Shown piece by piece: positions 1 to 12,002 of a stretch of DNA of 64,000 bases. The position numbers were made by a program, and so were the translations under genes. Source of the DNA: Stereocaulon alpinum (taxonomy: Eukaryota > Ascomycota > Lecanoromycetes > Lecanorales > Stereocaulaceae); contig JAEUBA010000024.1 in assembly GCA_018257865.1 (NCBI GenBank), forward strand, positions 248,001 through 312,000. The letters are read 5' to 3'. Each line of letters starts with the position of its first letter. Position 1 is the stretch's first letter. The notes below the pieces were generated by a model. The model saw only the letters and a program-made list of their open reading frames with translations. It did no database searches and was not told the DNA's origin.

Positions 1-2172
1 AGACTGCGATGGAAGTCGTGCAGATCCTTTAGTGTGATCGAGCTTCTCATCCATGCCCTGGACTAAGAGTAAGTATGAAGTGTGAGGCGATTAGAATTGT
101 CTACGGTAAGATCTTCACAACAACACAGGTTTGAAAAGTCCTTGTTCTGCTACGAACGTGGGCGATGCAACAGTAACGCACCCCGTTCTACTATGCGCCT
201 GGCTAGCGAATAGCACTAGTCTGCCATGCATACGTTGCTCCATACTAGGAAATGTGATGTACCCGCTAGCTCATTCTATCCGCTGCTACATTCGCAAATA
301 AAAGCCGAATTTGAGAGACCGCCTTTTGCTTTGGTAGTAGGTGTATAGACCCAATCACAGATCAAGGTCATATTTACTAGCTGACAGCGCTGAGGTCTAT
401 GCAACTGACAGCTTCTCATTGTACGGTCAAGTCTGTCCATTACGTTGTAAGTTGAGCCGTAGTAATGATTCGGCGGGGATTTGCTATCATCTTCCCAGGT
501 ACATAACGCGATCTGATGCATGTTGAGATCGGTTGCGTCAACTCCAAAAGGTTTTCGGGGATCCCAAGACCTGCCCTGGACTAAAGTGCAGGGAATTGGG
601 CCCCGCTGCACTTCCAGCAAATTGCCCCAAACGACGATCAATACTGATGTCAATGCAATACACGCCGATCCATGGGGGTAGGACTATCTAAGGAGTACCT
701 TACTACTGGTGCTGGTTGATACATGGTCAATCTACTACAACTCAATTCTGCAACTTTGTAGCATTCATGACAAGCTTGAATAAGTATTAAGCGAACATTA
801 CATGAAGCCAAGCATGATGTCTTTAAATAGCCATCGGTTCCAATCAATCTGTTGCAGCTCAGAAGTTCCACAAGTTGCACGCAACCTACGTTAAACCTCC
901 TTGGACGCAACTTGCGCGCAGTGGTCTTGGACGCAAGTTGTATCTGTTCATATATTGTATTATATAGATTTATTACAGAGTCTATAGAAGCTTGGTTTAT
1001 ACTCAGACATTACATAAAAGTCCCTCTACAAGCCCTGTAATTAGCTAGATGATACTCTGTCACTATCAGCGTCCTGATCTCCGTCGTAGACTCTACCACC
1101 TCCGGAATTCGCCCCAGACAGGTCTCCACAAATATATACTCAGCAGTGTTTCTACTTACTAAGATATTGCGCGCAATTGTGAGAAAGATACGCAACTTTC
1201 CAACCCCTAGCTCCAACAATAAAGGCTCCTCACCGTGCAAGAATCTGGGTGCCAGTAACTTCAACCCTTGCAAGACCGATTATCATCTATATAACGACAA
1301 TTTCCTATACCAGCAATACACTCCTACACAACGACCGATGACGACACTATCATCAATCAAGTTTTTTCCGGGTTTGCATCAAACGGATGCACTGCAATGT
1401 TCAAATGTAAAAAATACAGCGCAGGTATGACGGTGCTCAGATTAAGGCGGCGTAAGTCCTTTCTACTCTCGAAGCAGTACATATTTCAAGACAGATTGAT
1501 AAGAACTGACCACATGGGATTGTAGACTTGATAACCTCTTCGCCATCTACAAGGTGAAGATGTGCGGGAGCCCTTGTCTTTCAAACGGGTGCCATGTCAT
1601 CGTGAACGGCTGCAATGGCTGTAAAGCCAGTATTCCGTCGGCGTTCCCACCAATACAGACGTCGATCATACCCTAGTCCTGAAATTTCGCCTGTATTAAT
1701 TTCGATTGGACACAAGTTATGTCCCACCATCGTTTGGTCGAGCCAATTGATCCTATTCGACATGATAGATCTTGATAACTTCAGCAATGGATCTGTCGAT
1801 CATTGGCGGGAAACCACTGTTTAAGGAAGGATGATTGGTAGATCTTTGGTACTTAGATAGCCATGACCAATTCTTTTCCCATAGGACGAACGCTTCAGCC
1901 ACAAAGCTTGCAATAGCACGTAAGCCCAACGCCTAGACTTGCAGGTTATGATTTGGAGTAGCATGGCTTGGAGCTCTTGCAGGCTAGCATTCCAAGTATC
2001 AACAAGAGCTACTCTTGCATTGGTTCAGACGTCATGTTTGGACTTGATGATTTCCATTGAACCATGAAGACCTTTATCTCCACAATAAGGACACTCGAAC
2101 AACTTTTACGACTGAAATCACGCCAATACATATGTGATTTAGTTCCTCGAACTAGTTGTACTTATGATCATA
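1..2172. other. Gene-poor stretch, no supported gene
   Basis: Both strands carry only short open frames (the longest about 125 codons at 276-653 on the minus strand, which begins at a non-ATG codon). None shows a recognisable domain, signal peptide or convincing splice continuation. I see no tRNA and no clear transposon termini. Confidence 0.5.
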
Positions 2173-2621
2173 CTAGAACTTTTCACGGGGTTTCAATGTC
2201 TCAGAATTCTCCCTGCCCGGCGCATCCACCTCCAAGCTCCCGCACGGTTCCGAGACTAGCATTACCATTAGCTCAATCAATATCGTACGGAATAGCGATG
2301 GTCCTACCAATTCTGCTCTCTCCAAACGGTCTTGTTGTGCCCAGAGCTGCATTATACGTATCTGCTGATCAAAAATTTCGCCGCAGCGCTGCTTTGGCTG
2401 GAAGAAGCGGCCACCACTCATCCTGGTAGCGAAGTAACTGTTAGCTGAGCACAAGTCGGAGGTAGTGTGCTTGCTCACGTCCACATGAATAGTCTGAATA
2501 GGTCCGATAGACGAACGCCTAGGAACCCTTGGGCAAAAGCAGCAGCGCCAAGGATGGTGAAACCAATATCACGAGGTATTCGTTTGAGCTCGGATTTGAA
2601 TGTTGAGGTAGAGTCGGACAT
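2173..2621 (-). CDS. Candidate small two-exon protein (135 aa), unrecognised
   Basis: An ATG at 2621 opens exon 1 (2479-2621). A donor GTGAGC and an acceptor ending GCTAACAG define a 41-nt intron (2438-2478), and exon 2 (2173-2437) stays in frame to a TAG. The predicted 135-residue product starts MSDSTSTFKSELKRIPRD and has one hydrophobic stretch (GFTILGAAAFAQGFLGV, about residues 20-36). An aromatic and basic region follows, then a helical segment rich in Q, R and L. Function is unknown. The intron is at the short end for fungi, but its branch point and acceptor match consensus and the frame is kept, which an accidental pairing would do only one time in three. It could also be a remnant of a larger membrane-protein gene. 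Positions 2622-2935 upstream hold nothing I can support. Confidence 0.35.
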
Positions 2622-2989
2622 GTTGGCTGCTCAAAAATGTTTGCCAGTATATTGGAAGGTTGGGGACGAAGGAGGCTTTCGGGTCTAATGTGGTTGAATT
2701 TCAAAGGCCGATGTGAGTGGCCATGTGAGAGGCTCTAGCGCCAAGCTTTGCGCAAGATTATCCTGAGTCTACCATGGTTCGGTCCACGCTGGGCTCCCAT
2801 GGTATGAAGGCATCGCGGAAACGGAGATCCACCGGTGATGTAGAAAATATAAGCCAACAACCGACAGGTCAAACGACGTGTATTTACATCAGTGGTACGC
2901 AGGAGCCAAGCATAGTCTCATTATCACCTTGCTAGTCAAAGGTTCTCTGAAGGCTGAGTCCAAAGATTTAGCCTTTTCTGGGTTTTTAG

Positions 2990-3425
2990 CCCTGCTGAGA
3001 CCGAAAGACTTGGTAATATCCCATGACATCTTAAATTAATTCGGGCATCGGTCCTGTTATAGAGACTCTTCATCACATGTTCTTCCACCAGCCTAGGGTT
3101 TTTTGCGGTTACTAACCGCACCATCTCTCCGAACTCCGTTTGCTCGAGATTCTTGATGACCGCTTGCATACGTAAGTGGGGCTGTTCCGTACTTATCATA
3201 ACATAATTCATGAACACACCCCCAAACTTCAACAACTCTCGAATACTACCCACAACATCGCCACCCGCACCACCAATCACTGCATCCAGAAAAGGTCAGT
3301 CTCTAGGCTGCATTTTCCGAAGTATCCTCGGCCATCCTTTCTCGTGCGTATACACAACTTAACCTTCTGCGCCAAGGCTTTAGGCACGGTCGATCTTTTC
3401 GGCATTCTGAAGAGCTCGCGGCCAA
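2990..3425 (-). pseudogene. Degraded zinc-type alcohol dehydrogenase / quinone oxidoreductase (MDR) fragment
   Basis: One minus-strand frame reads through most of an MDR cofactor-binding domain. Visible blocks are NAEKIDRA (about 3406), SLGAEG, VVYTHEKGWP, LDAVIGGAGGDVVGSI, LLKFGGVFMNY, and near the end EFGEMVRLVTAK. These match the usual order after the Rossmann beta strands: K-x-LGAD, Y-K-x-GW, FDAVIDGAGG, LLK-GG-VNYG and a final EM-x-FV-x-EKKI segment. The frame is broken by three in-frame stops between 3280 and 3390 (after IDRA, after GAEG and before PFLDAV). The N-terminal catalytic domain with the zinc and substrate residues is not recognisable upstream. It is therefore a dead gene fragment. 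The family call is firm, the specific subfamily is not. Confidence 0.6.
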
Positions 3426-4404
3426 GGCTTTTTACTTCAAAAGGAGAATTTCTGTACTGTAAGGGAGCAGAATGGAGGCCGCCAAGGAGAATCCTGGATT
3501 AAGACGAGGGTTACAGATGGGCACGCTGCTGTGACCTAGCTCGCTGCTCCTACAGTACCAGGCCATGCTGGGCGAGGCTGTAACGTGAGACCTTGTACTC
3601 GTAAAGCTATGCCCAAAGTATCCCCGGAAAGACTGCCGACATGAGGATGGGCCATATCTCAGGTCTAGCAAATGAGGGGTTCAAGCTGATGATCTCCCAG
3701 CTGCGTCTCTCCTTGACACTTGGATATTGCAACAGTCACGACAAGTAAAATACCTAGGCTTAAAAGACCAATCATAATAGAACGATCACACGCCAATGCA
3801 AAGTTCCGAAGATGCGAATTTGCAGCGGACTTCAGTCTTTCCCTTCCACCTGATAGCTGGTGATTCTTCCTAGGTAGTCGTACAGCTGAACGCAATGCTA
3901 GGGAGGCAAAAATCTTCACTGCTCAGTGCGGTGGTCGGACTCGAAGCCTAAGCCCTCCAGGTCAGTGGGACCTCAATGAATTCCGACCTTAGAGTGGGCA
4001 TTTGTGAGCGCGAGCTTAGGACTCTGCCGGCTCAGGCTCGAGGCTTTGCCTACTACCTAGTGCTGTTCATCTCTAGCTTTTAGATGGAATTATCTTAGTT
4101 TGTAGTTCAATTTCCCAAAAGAGCTGACCCGGAGTTCAGCTTCTACATGTAAGAATTGTGATTAATATGTGGGATTGATCACTGGAAAGAATTCGGAGCA
4201 TCACGTGACAGGGCGAGATTGCTAGACGCGGCTTGACGCGTTCGGACTTCAATCGCCGCCGCACGCTCCCACGTTGTTCGACGACTGGTGATGTGATTAG
4301 TAGGTGGGTGGAATGCTGAGCAGCAAAAGCAATGATACTGTACTGTCGCCACTCAACACACAATCCAGCGCCGATGAAGATGTCTACGTCTGAAACGCCT
4401 TACC
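3426..4404. other. Intergenic; upstream region of the DUF2439 gene
   Basis: No supported gene. A minus-strand frame at 3665-3919 encodes one hydrophobic segment (IMIGLLSLGILLVVTVAI) but starts at GTG and has no splice partner I can find. The last few hundred bases probably contain the promoter and 5' leader of the gene starting at 4405. Confidence 0.4.
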
Positions 4405-6663
4405 ATGACCACAACGGCCATAACCTCAACAGGCACACGCCAAACACAAAATCTCACAGTTACGTCTACACAAAACACGGCACCCGTCCTCGAGTTCCGA
4501 TGCCTGTACACTCACGATCTACGTCGGAAACAAAAGAGATGGCAAGATGGGCTCCTCCGTTTTCATACCTTCAACAAGCGAGTGATGGTCTACGATGTGC
4601 CCCGAAATTATATTGGTGATACACACTACAGACACGACGGCGTTCTGCAAGATGGAGACGAGCTCGAGCTGGATAGGGGCGTACTCATACAAGTTGGGGA
4701 AGCTACGGGGAGCATGGAGCAGGATCTGACGGAGCTATTGGAAAAGAAGCGAAAGCCACAAGGCACGGCTCCTTACAAAGACGTGTCGTCACCCATGAAG
4801 GAGTGTCCAGCTGTCGCTACGGTAAGGCCGGTAATGGGGCAGCCGTCGCAGCTGAGGCCAAAGTCGCTGAATGCACTACTGGGCACACCTAAAAGACCAA
4901 CTGGGAGAGCTTCCTTGCCAATCAAGTCACCACACGAGATACGGCAAGAGAACCAACTTCCCGGATGGGCAGATGAGAGGCCTGCGAAACGCCAACGCCT
5001 GAACACTCAGTCGGAGCAACCTGTCCATAGAGCAGCACTCCCTGCCATACAGACACCTGCACCTTCAAGACTACCCCACAAGAGCTCAATCCGAAAGAAC
5101 ATGGCTGCAAACTCTGTACCCAACCGGCAGGTCATCATGCCACACGCGCCTAATCCCAGAGATGATGGCAATGGTGAACCAGCATCTGAGACCGATTCAC
5201 GGCTGGCTCATTTGAAAGGTCGTCAAAGCCACGGATGGGAGACCCCTGAGCCTCGGCAGAAAGTGACTAAATCAAAGCAGCCAAGAGATGGCGCGACATT
5301 GTATGTTGCCAACCCAACAGCAAGCCGGAAGATTTATGAGGATGTGGAAGCAAAGCGGAGAGTAAAAGCCACTGCTTCAAAGCAACAGGATATGATATCT
5401 GGAATGGCTGGGAACATATCCTCGAGGCCTCCACGAGATAGTAGAACCCCGCGCCGGATGAAGCCTGCTGTGGAACCTATCGAAATCAACTCCGACACCG
5501 AGACCTTCGCTACCTGTAAATCGCCAAAGGAGCGGATGAGATTACAGATTGCATCGCGAAAGCCACGCCGGAAATTGATGTATAGGGATCTGCTACCTCA
5601 GGACCCTCCGACGATTAGTCGGCCATCTAGCGGTAGAATATCGACAGGGCAGGGTAGTCGAGAAAGTAGTGTATCTGCCAACTCGCACAGACGACCGAAG
5701 AACCTTTTGTCTGGACTTCATCAGGAAGATGAGGATAGACTAGCAGATCGGCCGAACAGGCATCACAGGCTGGAAGACCACAGGATTGCCGAGAATAACG
5801 CTTTTGTGGAGAAAGGAGTGCATTCGCCAGGTCTCTTCTTGTCTCAAGAAGACGACCCCCCTTTGGCTGCTAGCCGCCCCAAGACGAACGGTAGAACACA
5901 GAAAACTCGTAAAGCAATTTCTCCAGGACAGCATGTCGGAGACATCGCAAATCACGTACTTGCTTCTCGATCCCTTGACCCACAGGAGGGGACCCTCCCA
6001 GAGACGTCCTCCACCATTTGCGATACCGCTCTCACTCTCTCGAAAATGGACGAGATACTCTTCTCAGGCACCCGGCATCAAGTGTCCAAACCTCGTAGCC
6101 CCAGGAAGACTCCACCTCTCACTTCACCACGCCACGTTCTGCCGTCGCCCTCGCCGATAGTATCAATACCACCACCAAGAACTTCGTCCCATGAGCCCAA
6201 ACCGATCAAACGGCTCTCGCCCGAAGTCTCTATGCCTTCATCACCAGGTTTCCAAATACAGAGTCCCAAAACACTACCCGAAGTCGCCGCCCCGCCTCCG
6301 CCCCTCGCTCAAAGTCTAGCTACTACTCCAGACCCAGCTTCACCATCATTACCCGTCTCCCCCAACCCCACCACAAACCCTCCCCTCAAGCTCTCATCCC
6401 CAATCAATCGTCCCTTCAAGCCCCCAAGAACCCGCTCGCCGCTGAAGAAATCTAACTCGGACACTTCGAGCATGCGGCCTACGCCGCCACTACCCAAGCG
6501 CCAAAGTGCTAATAAGGGGGCGTTGGAAGAAGTGCCGAGGGAGGTGGTGACTGAGCAAACGGGTAGTGCATGGGGTAAAGAAGCCTGGGACCTCTTTGGC
6601 TGCGGTAGAGATGGGGTAGAATGTACTTATGAGGAGTTTAAGCGGAAGGAGGGGCTGCTATGA
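4405..6663 (+). CDS. DUF2439 domain protein (Mte1 / Dbl2 / ZGRF1 N-terminal type)
   Basis: This is a 752-residue single-exon protein. Residues about 25-115 form a DUF2439 domain: VLEFRCLYTHDLRRKQKRWQ, then GLLRFHTFNKRVMVYD, then DGDELELDRG followed by QVGE and a EQDLTELL end. This domain is found in yeast Mte1, fission-yeast Dbl2 and the N-terminus of metazoan ZGRF1, which bind or assist the Mph1/FANCM helicase at recombination intermediates and telomeres; a nuclear role in DNA repair is inferred from that family. The remainder is low-complexity, rich in S, P, R and K, with many SP sites and a final conserved-looking W-G-K-E-A-W-DLF patch (about residues 722-732). The helicase domain of animal ZGRF1 is absent, as in other fungi. 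The ATG at 4405 in context TACCATGA precedes the domain and is the natural start. Confidence 0.8.
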   Translation: MTTTAITSTGTRQTQNLTVTSTQNTAPVLEFRCLYTHDLRRKQKRWQDGLLRFHTFNKRVMVYDVPRNYIGDTHYRHDGVLQDGDELELDRGVLIQVGEATGSMEQDLTELLEKKRKPQGTAPYKDVSSPMKECPAVATVRPVMGQPSQLRPKSLNALLGTPKRPTGRASLPIKSPHEIRQENQLPGWADERPAKRQRLNTQSEQPVHRAALPAIQTPAPSRLPHKSSIRKNMAANSVPNRQVIMPHAPNPRDDGNGEPASETDSRLAHLKGRQSHGWETPEPRQKVTKSKQPRDGATLYVANPTASRKIYEDVEAKRRVKATASKQQDMISGMAGNISSRPPRDSRTPRRMKPAVEPIEINSDTETFATCKSPKERMRLQIASRKPRRKLMYRDLLPQDPPTISRPSSGRISTGQGSRESSVSANSHRRPKNLLSGLHQEDEDRLADRPNRHHRLEDHRIAENNAFVEKGVHSPGLFLSQEDDPPLAASRPKTNGRTQKTRKAISPGQHVGDIANHVLASRSLDPQEGTLPETSSTICDTALTLSKMDEILFSGTRHQVSKPRSPRKTPPLTSPRHVLPSPSPIVSIPPPRTSSHEPKPIKRLSPEVSMPSSPGFQIQSPKTLPEVAAPPPPLAQSLATTPDPASPSLPVSPNPTTNPPLKLSSPINRPFKPPRTRSPLKKSNSDTSSMRPTPPLPKRQSANKGALEEVPREVVTEQTGSAWGKEAWDLFGCGRDGVECTYEEFKRKEGLL

Positions 6664-7293
6664 CCTGAATCAAAGCGTATAACTATTGTGAGATCGTTTT
6701 TGATGCATGCTTTCTTAATTTGCCGCATGAGACATGAAGCAAGTACCTACGATACCGAACGAGGCGCAGCAGCTCTGGGACAGTGTTGAAAAGGTACTAA
6801 GTAGAGTAGTGATTGCACAATCCACCAAAGGAATGAAAACATCATTAACCGAAAGCCAATTCAAATATTTACACAAATTACCGATTCCTCGCAACAGACT
6901 CGTTGCCTCACGCATCCACAAAAGGAAACCCGTGAGTGTGCACGGGACAAGTAGGTAAAAACACGAATGCCACCAACGCCATACATCAGAAAAGCCTTTA
7001 TTGCTTGCCCTGTCCTGTACTTGGGTTGAAGTCCGAAATCATGCTTTGCTCTTGTAGGTTTTGGTTATGAGGTAAAAGTCCAAGCATTAACTTAGGGGTA
7101 AGGAAATTATTAGCCATCAGGGCTTACGAATAGGCCAAGTTAGTGAGCGAATTGGACCGCTGTACAATGGTATTAGCGCTCTCGGTATGGCTGTGACTGT
7201 GTCGTCCGCCGTGTGAGAGGGAGCCGACGTCATGTCGTCCTGTCGCGTCATCTGTATCAGCGCCTAGCACCTCTCTTAAAGTATATGGAGTTA
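6664..7293. other. Convergent intergenic region
   Basis: It lies between two genes that end towards each other, so it should hold both 3' untranslated regions. No coding signal is visible. Confidence 0.5.
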
Positions 7294-10200
7294 TCACTCA
7301 CCATCACAACAAGCCCTCACGTTCTCCAACCTCCCCCCACTTTCCCTCTTCTCAATGACCCTCCTCAGGTCCTCTGCGCTGTCCCCTCCACTCGCACTGA
7401 TGATGCTCCTTCCGCCAGACAAGACTCCCGGCTCCTCCTCCTCAGGTTCATGACGCATACTAGATCTGCTACGCATTGAATTCCGGACTGAGCCACCGAA
7501 ACTGCTCATACGGCTGGCTAGCGAGCCGTGTTTGTCCGTGTTATTGTTCGTGAGGGTGTTAGTGGAGGAAGAGGGCCGTTCTTGAGTCCTGCTTGCTCTG
7601 TTGCGGGACAGGGAGCGTGAGAGACGGCTGCGCATGCTAGAGTGTGACTGGGGTGGTTGTTGCTCGTACTCGGAGATACGGCTTTGGCGCATTGATGCCG
7701 ATGGGGCTGGGGGCGGGGCCATGGATGAAAGGCGCGTTGCGTCGTTACGGTTTTGGGTGCGGTTGGATTTAAAGCTTGACAACGAGACACGCGAGCGGGA
7801 GGTACGACGGTTGTAGCCTGGGTTGAACTCCTCGACGTCTGCGTCTGTGTAGCCGTCGGCGGCGTCGTTGGTGCCGTCTGGACCGGTGCGTAGAAGAAGA
7901 TAGGAAAGGGCATTGAACCAGGTTTCATGGCGTTGGGAGGTTTGCGCTGTAAATTTGACAGAGCGGCCTGGCGTTACTATGATGAGGGACTTGCGGTGCA
8001 GACCCGGCGGCATTGGGTTGTCGTCTGTGACTACGCGGACTGCTTCGATTGCTACGCTCTTAGATTTCAGCTCGGCGCGATTGGCAGAGGCAGGGTCGCG
8101 ATCGCTCCAATAGAGGGTTCGTGTGTAGGGATGCACCCAAAAGAAGCGGCGGTGACGAGATTTTGACATTTCGCCACGGCCTGCTTTGCGAGTGTACTTC
8201 CACATCATCTCACCAATCATGGTCTGCGTGATTGCTTGTATCATACGCGGATCAGTGTTGGGGTGGAACCCTTGAGCCATGGGCATACCATCTGTGCGGA
8301 TGTTGAAGCGCTCGTCAAGCTCAGAAGCAAAAGAAGAGAACGACGAACGGCGTGACATCTGGCTTCGAGCGGTTGAGTAACGACCTGCACGGGGCGTTGT
8401 CCCGCCCTTAGACATTGGAGTAGGATGGCCTTGCTGGGATGGTGTCTGAGGCCTGCTGCTTGTCCTATTCCTAGCGCCTCGAGGCACGTAAGCGGATGCT
8501 GGTGTGGTTGGTGGTCCCATTGATCCTGTTAGCTCCGTTGACGGTGCTCTCGAAGCTGCAGCAGCAATGGCTTCTTGATGATCTGGTGGGAGTGGCGGAT
8601 ATTGAGCTGTTCGAGATCGCATGCTAGTGACACTGGAGGGCCGCTTGATACCCCTACCAAATGAGCCAGTAGCTGAAAGCTCAGGCGCTTTGCCTCTAGC
8701 CACCTCCGAAATGTCTGCGGAGCGAGTGGGTGGGAGAGGCGGAGAAGCAGCCCCGATGGCTGATAATGGTTTCATTGTTGCTGCTGACGATGGCTGCGCC
8801 GTGTCCGTAACGGTAAACGGATCCCTCTTATTGAGCATGTTGTCGATCTGCTCCGAAGATAGAAGTGTCTGAGCTCCATGATCAGTCATGTCGATAGGTA
8901 CCGCTTTGTTCTCAGCATGTAATGCTTCCTTATCTTGTGCATTCCGAGTGATAACATTGGCAGGCATTTCTCCAAGAGGCGTCTTTCTCTGACTGCTTCG
9001 GCTGACGGCGCGCTCTGGAGCTTGAGCAAAGTCTTGACTAGTATCGTCTTCTGCGATTTCAGGGGCTGGTGCACCCTTTGTCTTGTTCCAACCAAACACC
9101 GAACCAAGTATTCCTCCTGTAGTACCTGCTTTCTGGGAATTGTCAGTGCCCGAAGATCTGCTAGCACTGCTGGACATCCTTGCAGCGGATTTCGGAGGTG
9201 GCTGAATTGGAGCGGGAGCTGTCTCTAGACTGTGAATAGAAGACAGAGCCAATGATTGTCGAGACCTAACACTTGTACCAGGAGGGGTTATGACCGGCGG
9301 CTCGTGATATGGCAGTATCTTCCTGGGGGTCTGAGCTGAGGTTTCAGGGGTGCTCTGAAGTCGTTGATCTACAGACGATTCATCTGCTGAAACATCTCGC
9401 ACTTGTGACGTTGCGGACCTTGTCGACGGCGGCGTTGTATTGGTAGTTTGGCCAAATCCTGGTATGACGCTAGCAAACATTTGGAGCGGCTGGTCCCACA
9501 CAGTACGGGGTTGCGAGGCGGTAGAACTCGATCGCGATCTTGAGACCATATTGGATCCGCCGGCATTCTGGGGTTCTGGAGTTTTACTTTGTGGCGTGGA
9601 CGGTCCAAAAATCCTGCTTGTTATGGCTGCAGCTGAGCTTTGTGGCAATGGACCTGTAGCGGCTGGGCTTGGGCTTGAGCTCGTCTCATTCTCGATGGCC
9701 TGGATAGGCTCCCAAGGCTCAGTCATCATGCCGGAATCAACAGTTGGAATCTTCGGTACAGGCGGCACCTCTCCAGTATAGACCATTGTACTTGGCCTAA
9801 TCCCAGGTGTTGGCGGTTGAGATAAAGCAGCCCTTCTAGTGCTTGACGTCGATCTCTTGTCCCTAATACTATCGCGTGCCGAGCTTATGCTTCGTTTACT
9901 TGGCGTGCCATCATCACTCAGATCTTCGAGCTCATTATACAGGCTTTGGCCGACATCACCACCTCCATTGATGAAGCTGGCCGGAGAGTTCTTCGCACTC
10001 GACGGGTTACTGCTGTCCAAATTTCCACTGCCAATGCGCGACCGACGAGAATTACGGTTGAGCTTAAGCCGGAAACGTTGCGGTTGGCCATGTATTGGTG
10101 TGTGGAGAGCGTTATCACCTTCTTCGTCAGAAGTCGAGGCAGTGCTCTGAAGCGATCTCCTCTCCCCCGCTTTGGCCGTAGCAAGTGTAGGTGGCTTACC

Positions 10201-12002
10201 ACTACGTACAGTCCCACCCCGAGCCACGCCGGATTCGGTTTCCGTAAGCTCATCACTGCTTTCTCCTGCCATGCTCTCGGCTCCAGTCTGGAAAGCATCG
10301 TTGTCAGTGGTATCCCGCTCATTAGCTGTTTCAAATGCATCCTCGGTGTCGTTCGCTGTTTGGTAGGCATCACTGCTATCTCCAGTTTGACTAGCGTTAG
10401 AGGGATCGTGTTCTGCGACAGCTCGAGGTCTTGAAGCGTTGACAGGGGTGCTTTCTTCGTTGTGATCCTCCCACTCGGGGTCTTGTTCTGGATCATCTAC
10501 GAGAACGTCGGTTCTACCATTTCTAGCTGCTCCGAGGCCTGCGCGACCTGCTTTCCTCATATCCGTATGAGACCTTGCCTTGAGTCTCTTCTCATTGGAC
10601 TCCGCTCTTCTAATCTCCAACTCGTCCCTGGCCTCCTGCAGCATGCGCTTCAGCTCTTGCTTCTCGGACTTCTCACGATGGACGTTGCCTTTCAGACTTT
10701 GAATCATCCTATGAGCGTGATTTAGTGAGCTTTTAAGAGTCTCTGACTCAAGCATGGAATGTCTTTGAGCTCCTTTCGTAGGCGAGGGAGGGGGTGAATG
10801 CTCCCGCTCCGATAAATCTAGCGGGAAGTCCTCGTCTCGGGCACCTGTATCAGCTTCTGGCTCATTTTCGTCACCACGGAAGCGTCCCGCAAGACCGTGT
10901 GCTAGCTCGCGATTTTGGGAATCCAACTCCTCGATCTTTCGCTGGAGTGCGCCTTTCTCGCTTTCCCCAAGATTCACGCTCTTTCGCAAATTTGCAAGCT
11001 CAGACTCGTGATTCTTGCGCACAGTAACATACTCTTCTGTTACCTTGGTATGATCCTGTTTAAGATCATCTAGTTCTCGCTGAGCTGCATTCTTCTCGGA
11101 TGTGGCAGCAGCTAGGCTTTGCTGGAGTTTCTGCTCTCGGATGGCCGCCTCCCGAGCTGCTGCATGGGCTTCTTGCATTTGAGTTTCGAGGCTCCAATTT
11201 TCATCCTTGTAGCGCTGTTCGCTATCGTCTAGACTTCGGACTCGCTGCGAGAATCCCTCAGCCTCCAGCTCCAGCCTCGATTTCTCTGTGTTTGCCGCTT
11301 TCAGTGCTTCGTCACGCTCTACGAGGACCGCTTGGAGATGTCGAACCTGCCCTAATAGTGATGTAGTAATCTCCGCCGCAAACTCTATGTCGTCTGTTCT
11401 CGAGGCCTGATTGCGTTGCTTCCTTGGTACATTGACCTTTGAAGGCGAATCGATAGCTTGGCTGGAGAACTTGGTGGGGCTTGTAGGATTCTATAGTCCT
11501 GGATCAGTATTGCTGTATTGGGCGTAACATAGGCGTATCTTACCCGTCCATCCAATGCAAAAGGTGTCCCATCTCCTGTGGGCTCGGACTTCGGGCCAAG
11601 GAACGCCCTTGCACTCTGTCTGCCGACCTCATTATATTCCCTTTCAATCTCCACCAATTTCTGCCTTAGCTCAGGGCTGATCTGAGATTCCTCCTCTTGC
11701 GAATCAACATCTCGCAGGCGTTGGGACAGATTCTGCCGTTGCTGAACGAGTGTGGTACCAAGCTTCGAAGTCTCTTGTATCCTTCGATCCGTTTCTGCCA
11801 GATGTGCCTCCAACGCCTTTTTCGCTTGTGCGGGAGATGATGTGGGGTGGTTCAACGCAAAGAGCTGGGTATCGAAAGACGAATATCGATGCGGTTTCGG
11901 TTGCGGAGTCTCGAGTGAGAATGGATCATCACGGCCACTCGATCCATTGGTGTCCTCATGAGCGACTGCTTGAAAAGCATCCTCGCCGTTTGAGGTCGCC
12001 AT
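7294..12002 (-). CDS. apsA: ApsA/Num1-type nuclear migration protein with PH domain
   Basis: Two exons (11544-12002 and 7294-11490) joined over a 53-nt intron (donor GTAAGA, acceptor CTATAG) give 1551 residues. The ATG at 12002 (context GTCAGCATGGCG) is chosen because the upstream in-frame extension has no ATG. Near the N-terminus is a block PHRYSSFDTQLFALNHP followed by coiled coil (about residues 65-420). A long disordered S/T/P-rich region comes next, and a PH domain lies at about residues 1245-1375 (MMWKYTRKAGRGEMSKSRHR, then RFFWVHPYTRTLYWSDRDP, ending ETWFNALSYLLLRT). This is the Num1/ApsA/Mcp5 cortical-anchor architecture. The PH domain binds plasma-membrane phosphoinositide and the coiled coil captures dynein for nuclear positioning and mitochondrial tethering. 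Length is close to Aspergillus ApsA. The C-terminal tail beyond the PH domain is Ser/Arg-rich. Confidence 0.88.

Noticed and set aside
276..653. Minus-strand 125-codon frame with several Cys residues, possible secreted protein
   Set aside because: It starts at a non-ATG codon, has no signal peptide and no good splice extension.
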